Below, in pieces: positions 23,964-32,523 of a DNA stretch of 64,000 nt. The notes under the pieces are model-generated. The model was not told the origin of the DNA. It worked only from the letters and a program-made list of their open reading frames with translations, and did not search any database. Every line of letters starts with the position of its first letter. Positions within the stretch are counted from its first letter, which is position 1. This DNA comes from an uncultured Opitutia bacterium. Lineage in GTDB: Bacteria; Verrucomicrobiota; Verrucomicrobiia; Opitutales; UBA953. The translations under genes were made by a program, and so were the position numbers. The stretch spans positions 1-64,000 of the forward strand of contig CAIOAN010000003.1 of assembly GCA_903855995.1 (NCBI GenBank). The letters are read 5' to 3'.

Positions 23964-25802
23964 TCACTTCTTGGCGCCGAAGTCCTGCTGTTTGAACACG
24001 TGACGTTCGAGTAGCTGCTGTTTCAGGTGTAATTCGCTATCCCCGGAGCAGCGCCGGACGTCATGCAGGATGATGTAGGCCATCAGCGAGAGCAGCAGGC
24101 CCATGAAGGTGTATTGCAGGATGATGACCGCCTTGTTGTTCAGCACGCCCTTGGTGAAGCGCTGGATGGTGGCGATGAGCATGTGGCCGCCGTCGAGCAC
24201 GGGAATCGGCAGAAGGTTGAGCACCGCCAGGTTGAGGTTGATCAACACCGTGAACCAGAGCACGCGGCGGATGTCTTCGGAAAGGTTGTAATAGGTCTTC
24301 GTTATCGAGATCACCGAAGCCAGCTGCTTCACCTGGATGTCGGAGCCGCGGTCGAAGAGCCGGCCAAGCGTGGTGAAGGTCGACTTCACGATGCCCGCGC
24401 AGGTCTCCCAGGGGTTGCGGTAGGCGAGTTCGGGCTTCGTGATGAAGAAGGTCCCGATCTGCGCATGCTCGACGGGCTTGCCGCGGCGGACCTGGGCTTT
24501 GCGCAGGGTCACGTTACCGGCGTCGCCGTTGGCGCGCTTCCAGTAGATTGTAAGGTCGCGCTTATCGCCCGCCCCGGCCTTCTCGAGGTCTTCGAGCGAG
24601 CGCACGGCCATGATCTGTTCGCGTCCGTCGACTTTATCGATGATCGTGCCCACGCGCAGGATGTCGGCGAGCGCCGGATCTTCGGGCGAGATGCCGAGCA
24701 CCATGAGCTGGTCGCGGACGGCCGCGGGATCTTTCGTGAGCAGGTCACGCGTGACGGGCAGCACGATGAGTGAATGGGGCGTCTTATCGCCGTAGGCGAT
24801 GATGCTGACCGGATTGACGGTCGTGTTCAGTTGGGGTGTGATGGAGACCTTGGCGGTGACGCCGGCTTCGCGTTCGACGAGGAGGATGCGGGGTTTGGCT
24901 CCGCCTTTGCGGAGGATTTCCCGGAATTCGATGGTGTTATTGAGCGGCGTGCCGTCGATCGACAGGATGCGGTCGCCGGCGTGCAGGCCGGCTTTTGATG
25001 CGGGCGAATCCTTCGTGGGCTCGCCGATGATGACATCGGTATGGGGCTGGAGGCCGGCGACGCGCACGCGATCGCCTGAGTGGGAGTTGAGTTCGACGCG
25101 GGCAGGTTGGACGACGATCTCGAGGGTCTTACCGTCGCGTTCGACCTGGAAGGTCGCGGTCGGGTTGCCCTGTGAATCCTTGCGATTGCCGAGCATGACC
25201 GCCTCGCTGATCTGATTGAAGTTCGTGACGGTGTTGTCATCGACCGCCAGGACTTTGTCGCCCGAGCGCAAGCCGGCTTTGAAGCCCGGGCCGGGGACCG
25301 TCTGTCCCAGGCCGAGTTCGGCGAGGTGGCCGGCGCTGGTGACGACCTGTTCGGGCACGTAACCGATGACGGTGCTGGAGCTTCCTTCCGCGACCGGCAT
25401 GCCGCTGACCCAGAGGATGCAGGCGAGGCCAAAGGCGAAGATGACGTTGAAGACCGCGCCCATGACCGAGACGATCATCTTGTCGGTGTAGGAAATCTTC
25501 GGAAGTTTCTCGGCTTCTTCACTGCTCGCGCCTTCGATGCCTTCCATTTCGGCCAGCTGAGGCAGCGCGACGTAACCGCCGAGCGGGATGATCGACACGC
25601 GGTAATCGACGCCGTCCTTGCCCGTCCAGCCGAAGAGGCGCGGGCCGAAGCCGATGGAGAAGCGTTCGATCTTCAGGCCGCGCTTGCGGGCGGCGAGGAA
25701 GTGGCCGAGCTCGTGGACAAAGATCGAGCCGCCGAAGAAGATGGCCACGAGCGCGATGCCCTTGAGGGAGCTGAGCAGGTCGCCGAAAGAGAGATTATCC
25801 AT
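23964..25802 (-). CDS. rseP: RIP site-2 zinc metalloprotease, long form
   Basis: RseP-type proteases cut membrane-embedded anti-sigma factors and signal-peptide remnants. The zinc motif HELGH is at residues 30-34 in the first membrane helix. The partner motif PIPVLDGGHM lies near the C-terminus between the last helices. Between them are two clear PDZ domains (PGFKAGLRSGDKVLAVD and ASKAGLHAGDRILSIDG) and a third, degenerate PDZ-like segment (LRVGTIIDKVDGREQI). At 612 residues it is longer than the usual 420-450. Dxr ends 30 bases upstream, and the pair is probably one operon. Confidence 0.94.
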   Translation of the reverse strand: MDNLSFGDLLSSLKGIALVAIFFGGSIFVHELGHFLAARKRGLKIERFSIGFGPRLFGWTGKDGVDYRVSIIPLGGYVALPQLAEMEGIEGASSEEAEKLPKISYTDKMIVSVMGAVFNVIFAFGLACILWVSGMPVAEGSSSTVIGYVPEQVVTSAGHLAELGLGQTVPGPGFKAGLRSGDKVLAVDDNTVTNFNQISEAVMLGNRKDSQGNPTATFQVERDGKTLEIVVQPARVELNSHSGDRVRVAGLQPHTDVIIGEPTKDSPASKAGLHAGDRILSIDGTPLNNTIEFREILRKGGAKPRILLVEREAGVTAKVSITPQLNTTVNPVSIIAYGDKTPHSLIVLPVTRDLLTKDPAAVRDQLMVLGISPEDPALADILRVGTIIDKVDGREQIMAVRSLEDLEKAGAGDKRDLTIYWKRANGDAGNVTLRKAQVRRGKPVEHAQIGTFFITKPELAYRNPWETCAGIVKSTFTTLGRLFDRGSDIQVKQLASVISITKTYYNLSEDIRRVLWFTVLINLNLAVLNLLPIPVLDGGHMLIATIQRFTKGVLNNKAVIILQYTFMGLLLSLMAYIILHDVRRCSGDSELHLKQQLLERHVFKQQDFGAKK

Positions 25803-25832
25803 GAGGGAGGGGAAGAGGGGAAAGGGTTTATC

Positions 25833-27002
25833 TCAACGGTCGAGCGCCAGGGCGAGCCTGGACGCAGCCGTGCGGGCCTCGGCGTCGGCCGAGAGCACGT
25901 CTTCCAGCGAACTTGGTTCGCGGGCGGCGCAGCCCGCGAGGGTCTGGCCGACGAGTTCGGCGATGCCGGTGAAGGCTAGTTGGCCTTTGACGAAGGCGGC
26001 CACAGCGACCTCGTTGGCAGCGTTGAAAATCGCGGGGGCGGTCCCGCCGGTCGTGGCGGCGGCCCGGGCCAGGCCTAGGCAGGGGTAGCGGGCGGGGTCG
26101 GGCGGCGACATCGTCAGTGCGAGGGTCTGGGCGAGATCGAGGCGCGGTGCGGGGCAGGGCAGACGGCGCGGGAAGAGCAGGCAATCCTGGATCGGATAGG
26201 CCATCGAAGGTGGCGAAAGCAGGGCCTGCAAGCTGCCGTCGGCCAGCATCACCATCGAGTGGATGATGCTCTGCGGGTGGATGACGACATCGATGCGATC
26301 GGTCGGCAGGTCGAAGAGCCAGCGGGCCTCGATGACTTCGAGTCCTTTGTTGGCCATCGTCGCTGAATCAATGGTCACCTTCGGGCCCATGTCCCAGTTC
26401 GGGTGCTTGAGGGCCTGGGCGAGTGAGACGTTCTTAAGTTCGGCCAGAGGCGTATCGCGGAAGGCGCCGCCGGAAGCGGTGAGCACCAGGCGGGTGATGT
26501 CCGCGGCCGGCTTGTCGCGCAACAGCTGATGAATCGCATTGTGCTCGCTGTCGACCGGTAGAAGGCGGGCGCCAGATTGACGGGCAGCGGCTGTGACGAA
26601 TTTGCCGGCGAGCACCAGGAGTTCCTTGCTGGCGAGGGCGACGTCCTTCTTCGCCTTGAGCGCGGCGAGCGTCGGCGCGAGGCCGGCGGTGCCGACGACG
26701 GCGGAGACGACCATCGAGACTTCGGGGAGGCAGGCGACTTCGGTCAGGCCGGCGGTGCCTTCGAGGATGCGGGTGCCGGCGGGGAAGGCGCCGGAAGCCC
26801 GGGCTTCGGCGGCGGCCACGGGGTCGGCGAGCGCGATGGTGCCGACGTTGAATTCTTTGACGGGTCCGACCAGTTCACGCCAGCGTGAGTGAGCCGCCAG
26901 CCCGGTGATGCGCAGCAGGGACGGATGAGCCCTGACGACATTAAGGGTGGTCGTGCCGATGGAGCCGGTGGCTCCGAGGATGGCGATAGCCCTGGCTTCC
27001 AT
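25833..27002 (-). CDS. dxr: 1-deoxy-D-xylulose 5-phosphate reductoisomerase
   Basis: The enzyme performs the first committed MEP-pathway step, making methylerythritol 4-phosphate with NADPH. The 389-residue product has the N-terminal Rossmann loop AILGATGSIGTTTL, LLPVDSEHNAIHQ, the flexible-loop LTASGGAFRDTPL and MGPKVTIDSATMANKGLEVI. Length and motif order are normal. The dxr-rseP order is also common in other bacteria, where it sits near lipid and envelope genes. Confidence 0.97.
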   Translation of the reverse strand: MEARAIAILGATGSIGTTTLNVVRAHPSLLRITGLAAHSRWRELVGPVKEFNVGTIALADPVAAAEARASGAFPAGTRILEGTAGLTEVACLPEVSMVVSAVVGTAGLAPTLAALKAKKDVALASKELLVLAGKFVTAAARQSGARLLPVDSEHNAIHQLLRDKPAADITRLVLTASGGAFRDTPLAELKNVSLAQALKHPNWDMGPKVTIDSATMANKGLEVIEARWLFDLPTDRIDVVIHPQSIIHSMVMLADGSLQALLSPPSMAYPIQDCLLFPRRLPCPAPRLDLAQTLALTMSPPDPARYPCLGLARAAATTGGTAPAIFNAANEVAVAAFVKGQLAFTGIAELVGQTLAGCAAREPSSLEDVLSADAEARTAASRLALALDR

Positions 27003-27125
27003 GCACGCGTGGGTGCATTGGAGGCAACCGCGGGACTGCCCTGAGGCAAGCAGGTTTCAGGGAGGGAAAGACCCCTTGAGCGGTTCAACGCTTGTCTCTT
27101 TCGGCGGGAATGGTTGCCTGTCCGC

Positions 27126-27539
27126 ATGGCCACTCAGCCTCAGGACCTCAGCGGGCTCTCCCACCTCGGGAACACCCAGAACAAGCCCCAGCAGACGCTG
27201 GAGACCTTTCCGAACCGCAATGCGGGCCGGAACTACACCGTCGAGCTCTCGACCGAGGAGTTCACCTGCCTCTGCCCAGCGACGGGTCAGCCCGATTTTG
27301 CCAAGATCACGATTCGCTACGTGCCCGGTCCGCGCATCGTCGAATCGAAGTCGCTCAAGCTTTATTTCTGGAGCTACCGCCAGCAGGGGATGTTCCACGA
27401 GCACCTGACGAACAAGATCCTTGATGATCTTGTGGCGGCGCTCGATCCGATCTGGTGCGAAGTCACCGGCGCCTTCGGCGTCCGCGGCGGCATCGGCATC
27501 ACGGTGCGCGCCGAGCACGGCCAGAAGCCCCAGCTGTGA
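27126..27539 (+). CDS. queF: NADPH-dependent preQ0 reductase (type I QueF)
   Basis: QueF reduces the nitrile of 7-cyano-7-deazaguanine to preQ1 in queuosine synthesis. The 137-residue product is the short type I form. The catalytic Cys is in EEFTCLCPATGQPDF, followed by the binding motif ESKSLKLY, then FHEHLTNKI and GGIGITVRAEHG. The stop TGA overlaps the GTG start of xerC in a GTGA arrangement, so the two are translationally coupled. No other queuosine gene is nearby. Confidence 0.95.
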   Translation: MATQPQDLSGLSHLGNTQNKPQQTLETFPNRNAGRNYTVELSTEEFTCLCPATGQPDFAKITIRYVPGPRIVESKSLKLYFWSYRQQGMFHEHLTNKILDDLVAALDPIWCEVTGAFGVRGGIGITVRAEHGQKPQL

Positions 27540-28477
27540 GGCGTCGCCCCGTCCAGGAAGAAGACGGGGAGCCGACGGATTGGCCGGGTTCGGCCGTGGT
27601 GTCTGAATTCCTGACGCGGCAGCTGGCCAGCCGCCGATTAGCTGCGCGTTCGTGCCTGACGTACGGGCGTTCACTGAAAGGCTTCGCGCTGTGGATGAAA
27701 TCCAACGGCGGTTGGGACGGTGATTGGTCCAAGCTCACCGCGCGCCATCTCCGCGATTTCGTGATCGAACGTCAGGGCACGCATCACCGCCGCTCGGTGC
27801 ATAACCAGGTCTCGGCGTTGCGTGCGTTCCTCGCCGATCTGCGCGAGCGTGGTGGCATCACCACCACTCCAGCCGCGGGGCTCGTGCTGCCGAAGCTACC
27901 GAAATCATTACCGAAGTTTCTGACCGAAGCGCAGACAGATACGCTCATGGACGCCGCGGAGGCGGCGGACGATGTGGCCCCGCAGACGGTCGCCCGCGAT
28001 GTCGCGATCCTCGAACTTCTTTACGGCGGCGGCCTGCGTGTCTCGGAACTTTGTGGCCTCATGGGCGGCGATCTGGATCTGGGCTCGGGACTCGTCCGCC
28101 TCATGGGCAAGGGCTCGAAGGAGCGTGTCGTGCCCGTGGGAGATAGCGCGGTGGCGGCCGTGAAAACGTATCTTGCTCTCCGCGGTGCACCGGCCCGCGG
28201 CGCGCCTTTATTGCTCGCCGCCCGCGGCGGACCGCTGCACCCGCGGGCCGTGCAGCTGATGTTGAAGCAGAAGCTCCTGGCTGCCGGCTTACCCGCCGAT
28301 CTGACGCCGCACAAGCTCCGCCACGCCTGCGCGACGCATCTGCTTTCCAATGGCGCGGACCTGCGCCTCGTGCAGGAACAGCTCGGCCACGCTTCGCTTT
28401 CCACCACGCAAATCTACACGCACCTCAGTGTCGCGAAACTGCGCGAGGTGCACCGCAAGTCGCACCCGCGGGCCTGA
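27536..28477 (+). CDS. xerC: Tyrosine recombinase of the XerC/XerD family
   Basis: The 313-residue product has an N-terminal SAM-like core-binding domain (about 20-115) and the catalytic domain. The active-site set is complete: Arg168 in GGGLRVSELC, Lys in GKGSKERVV, His259 and Arg262 in HKLRHACATH, His in LGHASLSTT and Tyr in TQIYTHL. GTG at 27536 overlaps the queF stop and gives the expected N-terminal length. A second Xer protein is at 54263-55210; which is C and which is D is a guess. Dimer resolution at dif is the expected role. Confidence 0.92.
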   Translation: MRRRPVQEEDGEPTDWPGSAVVSEFLTRQLASRRLAARSCLTYGRSLKGFALWMKSNGGWDGDWSKLTARHLRDFVIERQGTHHRRSVHNQVSALRAFLADLRERGGITTTPAAGLVLPKLPKSLPKFLTEAQTDTLMDAAEAADDVAPQTVARDVAILELLYGGGLRVSELCGLMGGDLDLGSGLVRLMGKGSKERVVPVGDSAVAAVKTYLALRGAPARGAPLLLAARGGPLHPRAVQLMLKQKLLAAGLPADLTPHKLRHACATHLLSNGADLRLVQEQLGHASLSTTQIYTHLSVAKLREVHRKSHPRA

Positions 28478-28528
28478 ACGACGCTGATTCGCCTCGCCAC
28501 CGCCCGCCCGTCGAATCATCGTCCGGGG

Positions 28529-29386
28529 GTGCTTGTCGAAGCCGCTCATGCGAAGCTGAATCTCTCGCTGGCCGTCACCGGTCGGCGGGCGGATGGTTTT
28601 CACGAGCTCGTGAGCCTCGTCGCCAGCATCTCGCTGGCGGATCATCTCGCGCTGCATCTCGGCCAGCCATTGGGGCTGTCATGCGATGATCCATCCTTGC
28701 TGGTGGACGGCACGAATCTCGTGCTCAAGGCCGCCGAGGTTTACCTGCGTCGACGGCCCGGCGCCACGGTCGGGCGCTTCCATCTGACGAAAAAAATTCC
28801 ACAGGGTGCCGGTCTGGGCGGCGGGAGTTCCGATGCGGCGGCGGCCTTGCGGCTACTGGATCGCGCTTCGGCAGAGCCACTGGGTCTTTCGGAACTGGAA
28901 TGCCTCGCGGCGGAGGTCGGATCCGATTGTCCTTATTTCGTGCGCAGTCAGGCTGCGATCATGCGGGGCCGGGGAGAGCGATTGGAGATGCTCCCGGCGC
29001 CGGCGCGTGCGGCCTTGGTCGGGCGTCGCGCCATCCTTATTAAGCCGCCGTTTGGCATCCCCACGCCCGAGGCGTATGGCTTGCTCGCCCGGCAGGGTGC
29101 CTATCAAGAGGCGGCGGCGGCCGAGGCGAAACTTGCCGGCTGGCTGGCCCGCCCGGCCGGGGACCCCTCTCAGTTGGGTAATGATCTCGAAGCGCCTGTG
29201 TTTGCGAAGCATGTCGCCTTGCCTGTCGCCTTGCGCCACGCGGGTTTAAGTTTCCGGATGACGGGGAGCGGTAGCGCCTGTTTTGCCTTTGTCTCGGAGG
29301 GTTTCGAGCCAGCCGGCTTGCGTTCGGCCCTCGTGGCGGCCTGGGGTCCCGGGCTGTGGCTGGCCGACGTTGTTATTTCGGGTTAG
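28529..29386 (+). CDS. ispE: 4-diphosphocytidyl-2-C-methyl-D-erythritol kinase
   Basis: This GHMP kinase phosphorylates CDP-methylerythritol in the MEP pathway. The start is GTG at 28529. [20 protein letters not shown] carries the catalytic Lys, [20 protein letters not shown] is the ATP loop, and [11 protein letters not shown] is GHMP motif 3. The Asp of GSDCPYFV is present. At 285 residues the length is normal. It is the fourth MEP enzyme of this window and follows xerC by 51 bases. Confidence 0.95.
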   Translation: MLVEAAHAKLNLSLAVTGRRADGFHELVSLVASISLADHLALHLGQPLGLSCDDPSLLVDGTNLVLKAAEVYLRRRPGATVGRFHLTKKIPQGAGLGGGSSDAAAALRLLDRASAEPLGLSELECLAAEVGSDCPYFVRSQAAIMRGRGERLEMLPAPARAALVGRRAILIKPPFGIPTPEAYGLLARQGAYQEAAAAEAKLAGWLARPAGDPSQLGNDLEAPVFAKHVALPVALRHAGLSFRMTGSGSACFAFVSEGFEPAGLRSALVAAWGPGLWLADVVISG

Positions 29387-29439
29387 TTTCGGCTTTACTG
29401 TCCCGCAAGGGGTCGCCTAGATGCGAGTCACTATCACCC

Positions 29440-29538
29440 ATGGGAAGCCTCAAGAAGAAGCGTCGTCTGAAGATGAACAAGCACAAGCGTCGCAAGCGCT
29501 CGAAGGAAAATCGCCATAAGAAGCGTCTCTGGGGCTGA
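29440..29538 (+). CDS. bS22/mS38-type (AURKAIP1/COX24 domain) mini ribosomal protein
   Basis: The 32-residue product is almost entirely Lys, Arg and His ([20 protein letters not shown] and onward). The pattern KKKRRxKMxKHKRRK..NRHKK matches the short proteins with the AURKAIP1/COX24 domain. That domain is known from mitochondrial mS38 and mycobacterial bS22, near the decoding region of the small subunit. It is monocistronic, with a strong terminator after it and bL33 next, which supports a ribosomal role. Such genes are often missed by gene callers because of their size. Confidence 0.85.
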   Translation: MGSLKKKRRLKMNKHKRRKRSKENRHKKRLWG

Positions 29539-29560
29539 TTAACCCTAACTTCGGCACGAT

Positions 29561-29590
29561 CCGGGCGGCTAAAAGCCGCCCGGCTCTTTT
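29561..29590 (+). terminator. Rho-independent terminator after the mini ribosomal protein gene
   Basis: CCGGGCGGCT AAA AGCCGCCCGG is followed by CTCTTTT, 23 bases after the stop codon. Confidence 0.9.
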
Positions 29591-29647
29591 ATGGCTTGCC
29601 CCGCCTGATGCCGTTCCCAAACCTCAACCTTCCAACCGACTAAAACC

Positions 29648-29818
29648 ATGGCCCGCGAAATCGTTATCATCGAATGCACTGAAGCCCGCAAGGAGGGCAA
29701 GCGCCCCTCCCGTTACATGACCACCCGTAACAAGAAGCTTTCTCAGGAGAAAGTGGAGAAGAAGAAGTATAACCCCTCCCTGCGCCGCCACACGCTGCAC
29801 AAGGAGATCAAGGGCTAA
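29648..29818 (+). CDS. rpmG: Large-subunit ribosomal protein bL33
   Basis: The 56-residue product starts [20 protein letters not shown] and contains YMTTRNKK and [18 protein letters not shown], the standard bL33 pattern. It has a single Cys and lacks the two CxxC pairs of the zinc-binding form, so it is the zinc-independent type. It lies between two terminators, after the bS22-like gene. The upstream stretch has little Shine-Dalgarno character. Confidence 0.95.
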   Translation: MAREIVIIECTEARKEGKRPSRYMTTRNKKLSQEKVEKKKYNPSLRRHTLHKEIKG

Positions 29819-29832
29819 GCCTTTTCTCCCCT

Positions 29833-29879
29833 AAAGCCAGAAGGGCCGGCCGCAGTGATGCGTCCGGCCCTTCTGCTTT
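29833..29879 (+). terminator. Terminator after rpmG
   Basis: AAAGCCAGAAGGGCCGG and CCGGCCCTTCTGCTTT form a long stem around a loop of about 13 bases. It is roughly symmetrical, so it could also serve the minus-strand gene that ends at 29892. Confidence 0.88.
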
Positions 29880-29891
29880 GGCGGGGAATGC

Positions 29892-30176
29892 TCAGGCCGC
29901 CTTCGTGCTGCGGCGCAGCAAACGCCAGCGGGCCCGGTGGTGGCGCGTCCAGTCAATCAGCGCACGCTCGAAGCCGATGTCGCACCCGACCTTCTCGGAC
30001 TCAATCCACTTGTGACGGAGGATCTCCTCACGTTCGGCCAGGAACTCGGCGTAAAGAGACGAACGGGAAGCCAGATCAGCCTCGGTCTTTGTCTCCTGAT
30101 GCACGTCGTTCATTCGTGGGGATGAAGTTGGATGATTTTTAACAATCTTGCAAGTCGTAGGCGACAAATCGGTCAC
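29892..30176 (-). CDS. Small conserved-looking protein overlapping mrp
   Basis: The product is up to 94 residues if it starts at the GTG at 30176, which overlaps the mrp stop as GTGA, or 73 residues from an ATG at 30113. The C-terminal half is highly patterned (LRHKWIESEKVGCDIGFERA, LIDWTRHHRARWR) and looks like a real folded or RNA-binding helix pair. The first 21 residues of the long form do not. I do not recognise a named family. Tight coupling to mrp suggests co-expression. Confidence 0.6.
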   Translation of the reverse strand: MTDLSPTTCKIVKNHPTSSPRMNDVHQETKTEADLASRSSLYAEFLAEREEILRHKWIESEKVGCDIGFERALIDWTRHHRARWRLLRRSTKAA

Positions 30177-31261
30177 ACTCCGGCTTCCAGCCCGCGGAGC
30201 ACCGTTAGGGCCACCGAGCGAAAAACACGGGCCGGATTGCCGTCCGGATGGCTGATGACCACGGGAATACCGTGGTCACCCCCCTGGCGGATGGTCTGAT
30301 CCAACGGGACCTCGCCTAAAAGAATCGAATTCAAGGCCGTGGCGACCTTGAGGCCGCCCCCTTGGCCGAAGAGGTATTGGCGGGAGCCGTCGGGGCCCTC
30401 GAAATAACTCATATTTTCGGCCACGCCCAGGATCGGCACGCTTACCTTGGAAAACATCGCCGCACCGCGCAGGGCGACGGAGACGGCGGCGGTCTGCGGG
30501 GTCGTGACGATGATCGCCCCGCTGAGGGCCATCGATTGTGCGACCGAGAGCTGGGCGTCGCCCGTGCCCGGCGGTAGGTCGATCAGCAGTACGTCGAGTT
30601 CGCCCCAGCGCACGTTGGTCGCGAACTGGGAAATGGTCTTCATGATCATCGGGCCGCGCCAGACTACGGGGGCGTCGGCGTCGATGAGTAGGCCCATCGA
30701 CATCACTTTGACGCCGAAATTTTCGAGCGGGATCAGGGTGTCGCCATCCAGCTCCGGGCGGGCGTTCACGCCGATCATCAAGGGAACGGATGGACCGTAG
30801 ATATCGCAATCCATCAGGCCGACCCGTCCGGGTCGGCCTTGGTCGGAGAGCGAACGGGCGAGGGCACAGGCGAGATTGACGGAAAAGGTGGATTTGCCGA
30901 CGCCGCCTTTGCCGCTGGCGACCGCGATAATGTGTTTCACCCCTCCCACGCCGGCGTTCGCCGGTAGCTTGGTGGTCGCCGCCGGAGCGCCGGCCGCGGC
31001 GGGGGCGCCCTTGGGCACGGTTACGGTGATCGCGATCTCCGGATTGACGGCTCCCACGGCTTTCAGGGCGGCTTCGACCTCGGCGTAAAGCTGTTTGGGA
31101 ACGGCTGGGTCCGCACTCGTGACGGCCAGCCCCACGGTGACCTTGCCGTCGAGGGTGACCTCGATGCCCTTGAGGAGCCCGAAGGAGACGATGTCCCGGC
31201 TGTAGCCAGGGTAGCGGACCTGACCCAGAGCGCGCTGAATGGTTTCCTTATCGAGTGGCAT
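30173..31261 (-). CDS. mrp: Mrp/NBP35-type P-loop ATPase, iron-sulfur carrier family
   Basis: The family carries or assembles Fe-S clusters. The 362-residue product has an N-terminal MIP18/DUF59 domain (about 1-85), an Ala/Pro linker, and the deviant Walker A ASGKGGVGKST. MDCDIYGPSVP, DVLLIDLPPGTGD and TTPQTAAVSVA follow. In the usual CxxC position after ENMSYF the sequence reads EGPDG, so the cluster-bridging cysteines are absent. Some other phyla also lack them. A P-loop role is clear; classical cluster transfer is less certain. Confidence 0.92.
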   Translation of the reverse strand: MPLDKETIQRALGQVRYPGYSRDIVSFGLLKGIEVTLDGKVTVGLAVTSADPAVPKQLYAEVEAALKAVGAVNPEIAITVTVPKGAPAAAGAPAATTKLPANAGVGGVKHIIAVASGKGGVGKSTFSVNLACALARSLSDQGRPGRVGLMDCDIYGPSVPLMIGVNARPELDGDTLIPLENFGVKVMSMGLLIDADAPVVWRGPMIMKTISQFATNVRWGELDVLLIDLPPGTGDAQLSVAQSMALSGAIIVTTPQTAAVSVALRGAAMFSKVSVPILGVAENMSYFEGPDGSRQYLFGQGGGLKVATALNSILLGEVPLDQTIRQGGDHGIPVVISHPDGNPARVFRSVALTVLRGLEAGV

Positions 31262-31335
31262 TAGCGGGATTGAACTCCCCGCCCTAGTCAGGTCAAACTG
31301 CTATCGCCCTTATTACCTCCCGCCCGCCTTTACCG

Positions 31336-32523
31336 ATGCGCCTCTTCGCCCTGCTCGCCGCCTTCTTTGTCCTCCCGCTCTTCGCCGAGTCCACCATCGT
31401 CATCAACGAGGGCGTCGAAGCCGAACTGCAGAAGGGCATCATCCCGGTCGCGATCGTCTCCGATGACCCCACGCTCGGCGCTCTCGTCCAGTTCGCCCTT
31501 TCGACGCATGGAGCCATCCGGATTTCGCCTGGTTCTTCCGTCAAGGTGAAGATCGGGCGCAACGCGCTCTCCGCCGTCGTCGCCTGCGACAACGCCCGTT
31601 GTGCGTTTGAGACGAACGTCGAAGGCCGCGACGAGGATCAGCTGGCGCTCCGCGTCGCCGATGCTGCTTTGGTGGGGCTCGGCCGCCGCTGGCAGTTGAA
31701 GCCGATGTTCGCCGACACCAAGGTCGCCTTCGTCTCCAAGTTCACCGGGCACTCCGAGATCTACACTACGAATCTCGCGCGCTCCAAGACGATGCGCATC
31801 ACCAGCTATCGTAGCACCACGTACGGACCGCGCTGGTCGGCGGACGGCAGCCGGATCTTCTTCATCTCTTCGATGCGCGTCGGTTTTCCGGAGATTTTCT
31901 CCACCAATGGGATCGGCGCCGCCAGTAACGTGATCGTCGGCGTCAGCGGTGCGCTCGGCGCCGCCAGCAGCGGACCCGACGGTCGCCTCGCGTTCGCCTC
32001 CTCTAATCAAGGTACGATGGATATTTTTGTCGCCGGCCCTTCGGGTCAGGGCGCTTCGCGCGTCATCATCGCCCCGAACAAAGACGTCGTGAATACCGAT
32101 CCTTGTTGGTCGCCCGACGGATCGCGTTTCGCCCTGACGAGCGGCCCTTCTGGTCATCCGGGTATCTATGTGGCCAGCAGCGCGGGCGGGGGCCTCACCC
32201 GCATTTCCACCGGTCATAGTTACTGCACCGAGCCTCGGTGGAATCCGGCCAACGCCCAGCAGATTATTTTCACTTACAGCGAGGCCGCCGTGCTGCATCT
32301 GGGATTGATTGATTTCGCCAAGAGTACGGTTTCTTCGATTGAGACCGCCAGCCCGATCCCGCTTTCCCATGCCTCCTGGTGTGCGGACGGTCGTCATGTG
32401 GTGGCCACGCAAGGCACGGGTATCGCCGTCGTCGACACCGTCACCGGCAAGACCACGCGCCTTTCGACGTCGCAGCTCGGTGAGTGCTACCAGCCGGATT
32501 GCTGGGTGCGCCGCGCCAATTAA
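31336..32523 (+). CDS. tolB: TolB-like periplasmic beta-propeller protein
   Basis: The 395-residue product has a signal peptide (MRLFALLAAFFVLPLFA). An N-terminal alpha/beta domain follows (about 20-130), then a C-terminal propeller with repeated blades: FVSKFTGHSEIYTTN, YGPRWSADGSRIFFIS, SSGPDGRLAFAS, CWSPDGSRFALTS. This is TolB architecture, which in Gram-negatives belongs to the Tol-Pal outer-membrane system. No tolA, tolR or pal is adjacent, so it may be a TolB paralogue. The stop overlaps that of the convergent permease gene. Confidence 0.82.
   Translation: MRLFALLAAFFVLPLFAESTIVINEGVEAELQKGIIPVAIVSDDPTLGALVQFALSTHGAIRISPGSSVKVKIGRNALSAVVACDNARCAFETNVEGRDEDQLALRVADAALVGLGRRWQLKPMFADTKVAFVSKFTGHSEIYTTNLARSKTMRITSYRSTTYGPRWSADGSRIFFISSMRVGFPEIFSTNGIGAASNVIVGVSGALGAASSGPDGRLAFASSNQGTMDIFVAGPSGQGASRVIIAPNKDVVNTDPCWSPDGSRFALTSGPSGHPGIYVASSAGGGLTRISTGHSYCTEPRWNPANAQQIIFTYSEAAVLHLGLIDFAKSTVSSIETASPIPLSHASWCADGRHVVATQGTGIAVVDTVTGKTTRLSTSQLGECYQPDCWVRRAN

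Noticed and set aside
29387-29439. A possible tRNA or small RNA before the bS22-like gene
   Set aside because: No cloverleaf or strong hairpin was found in this short gap.
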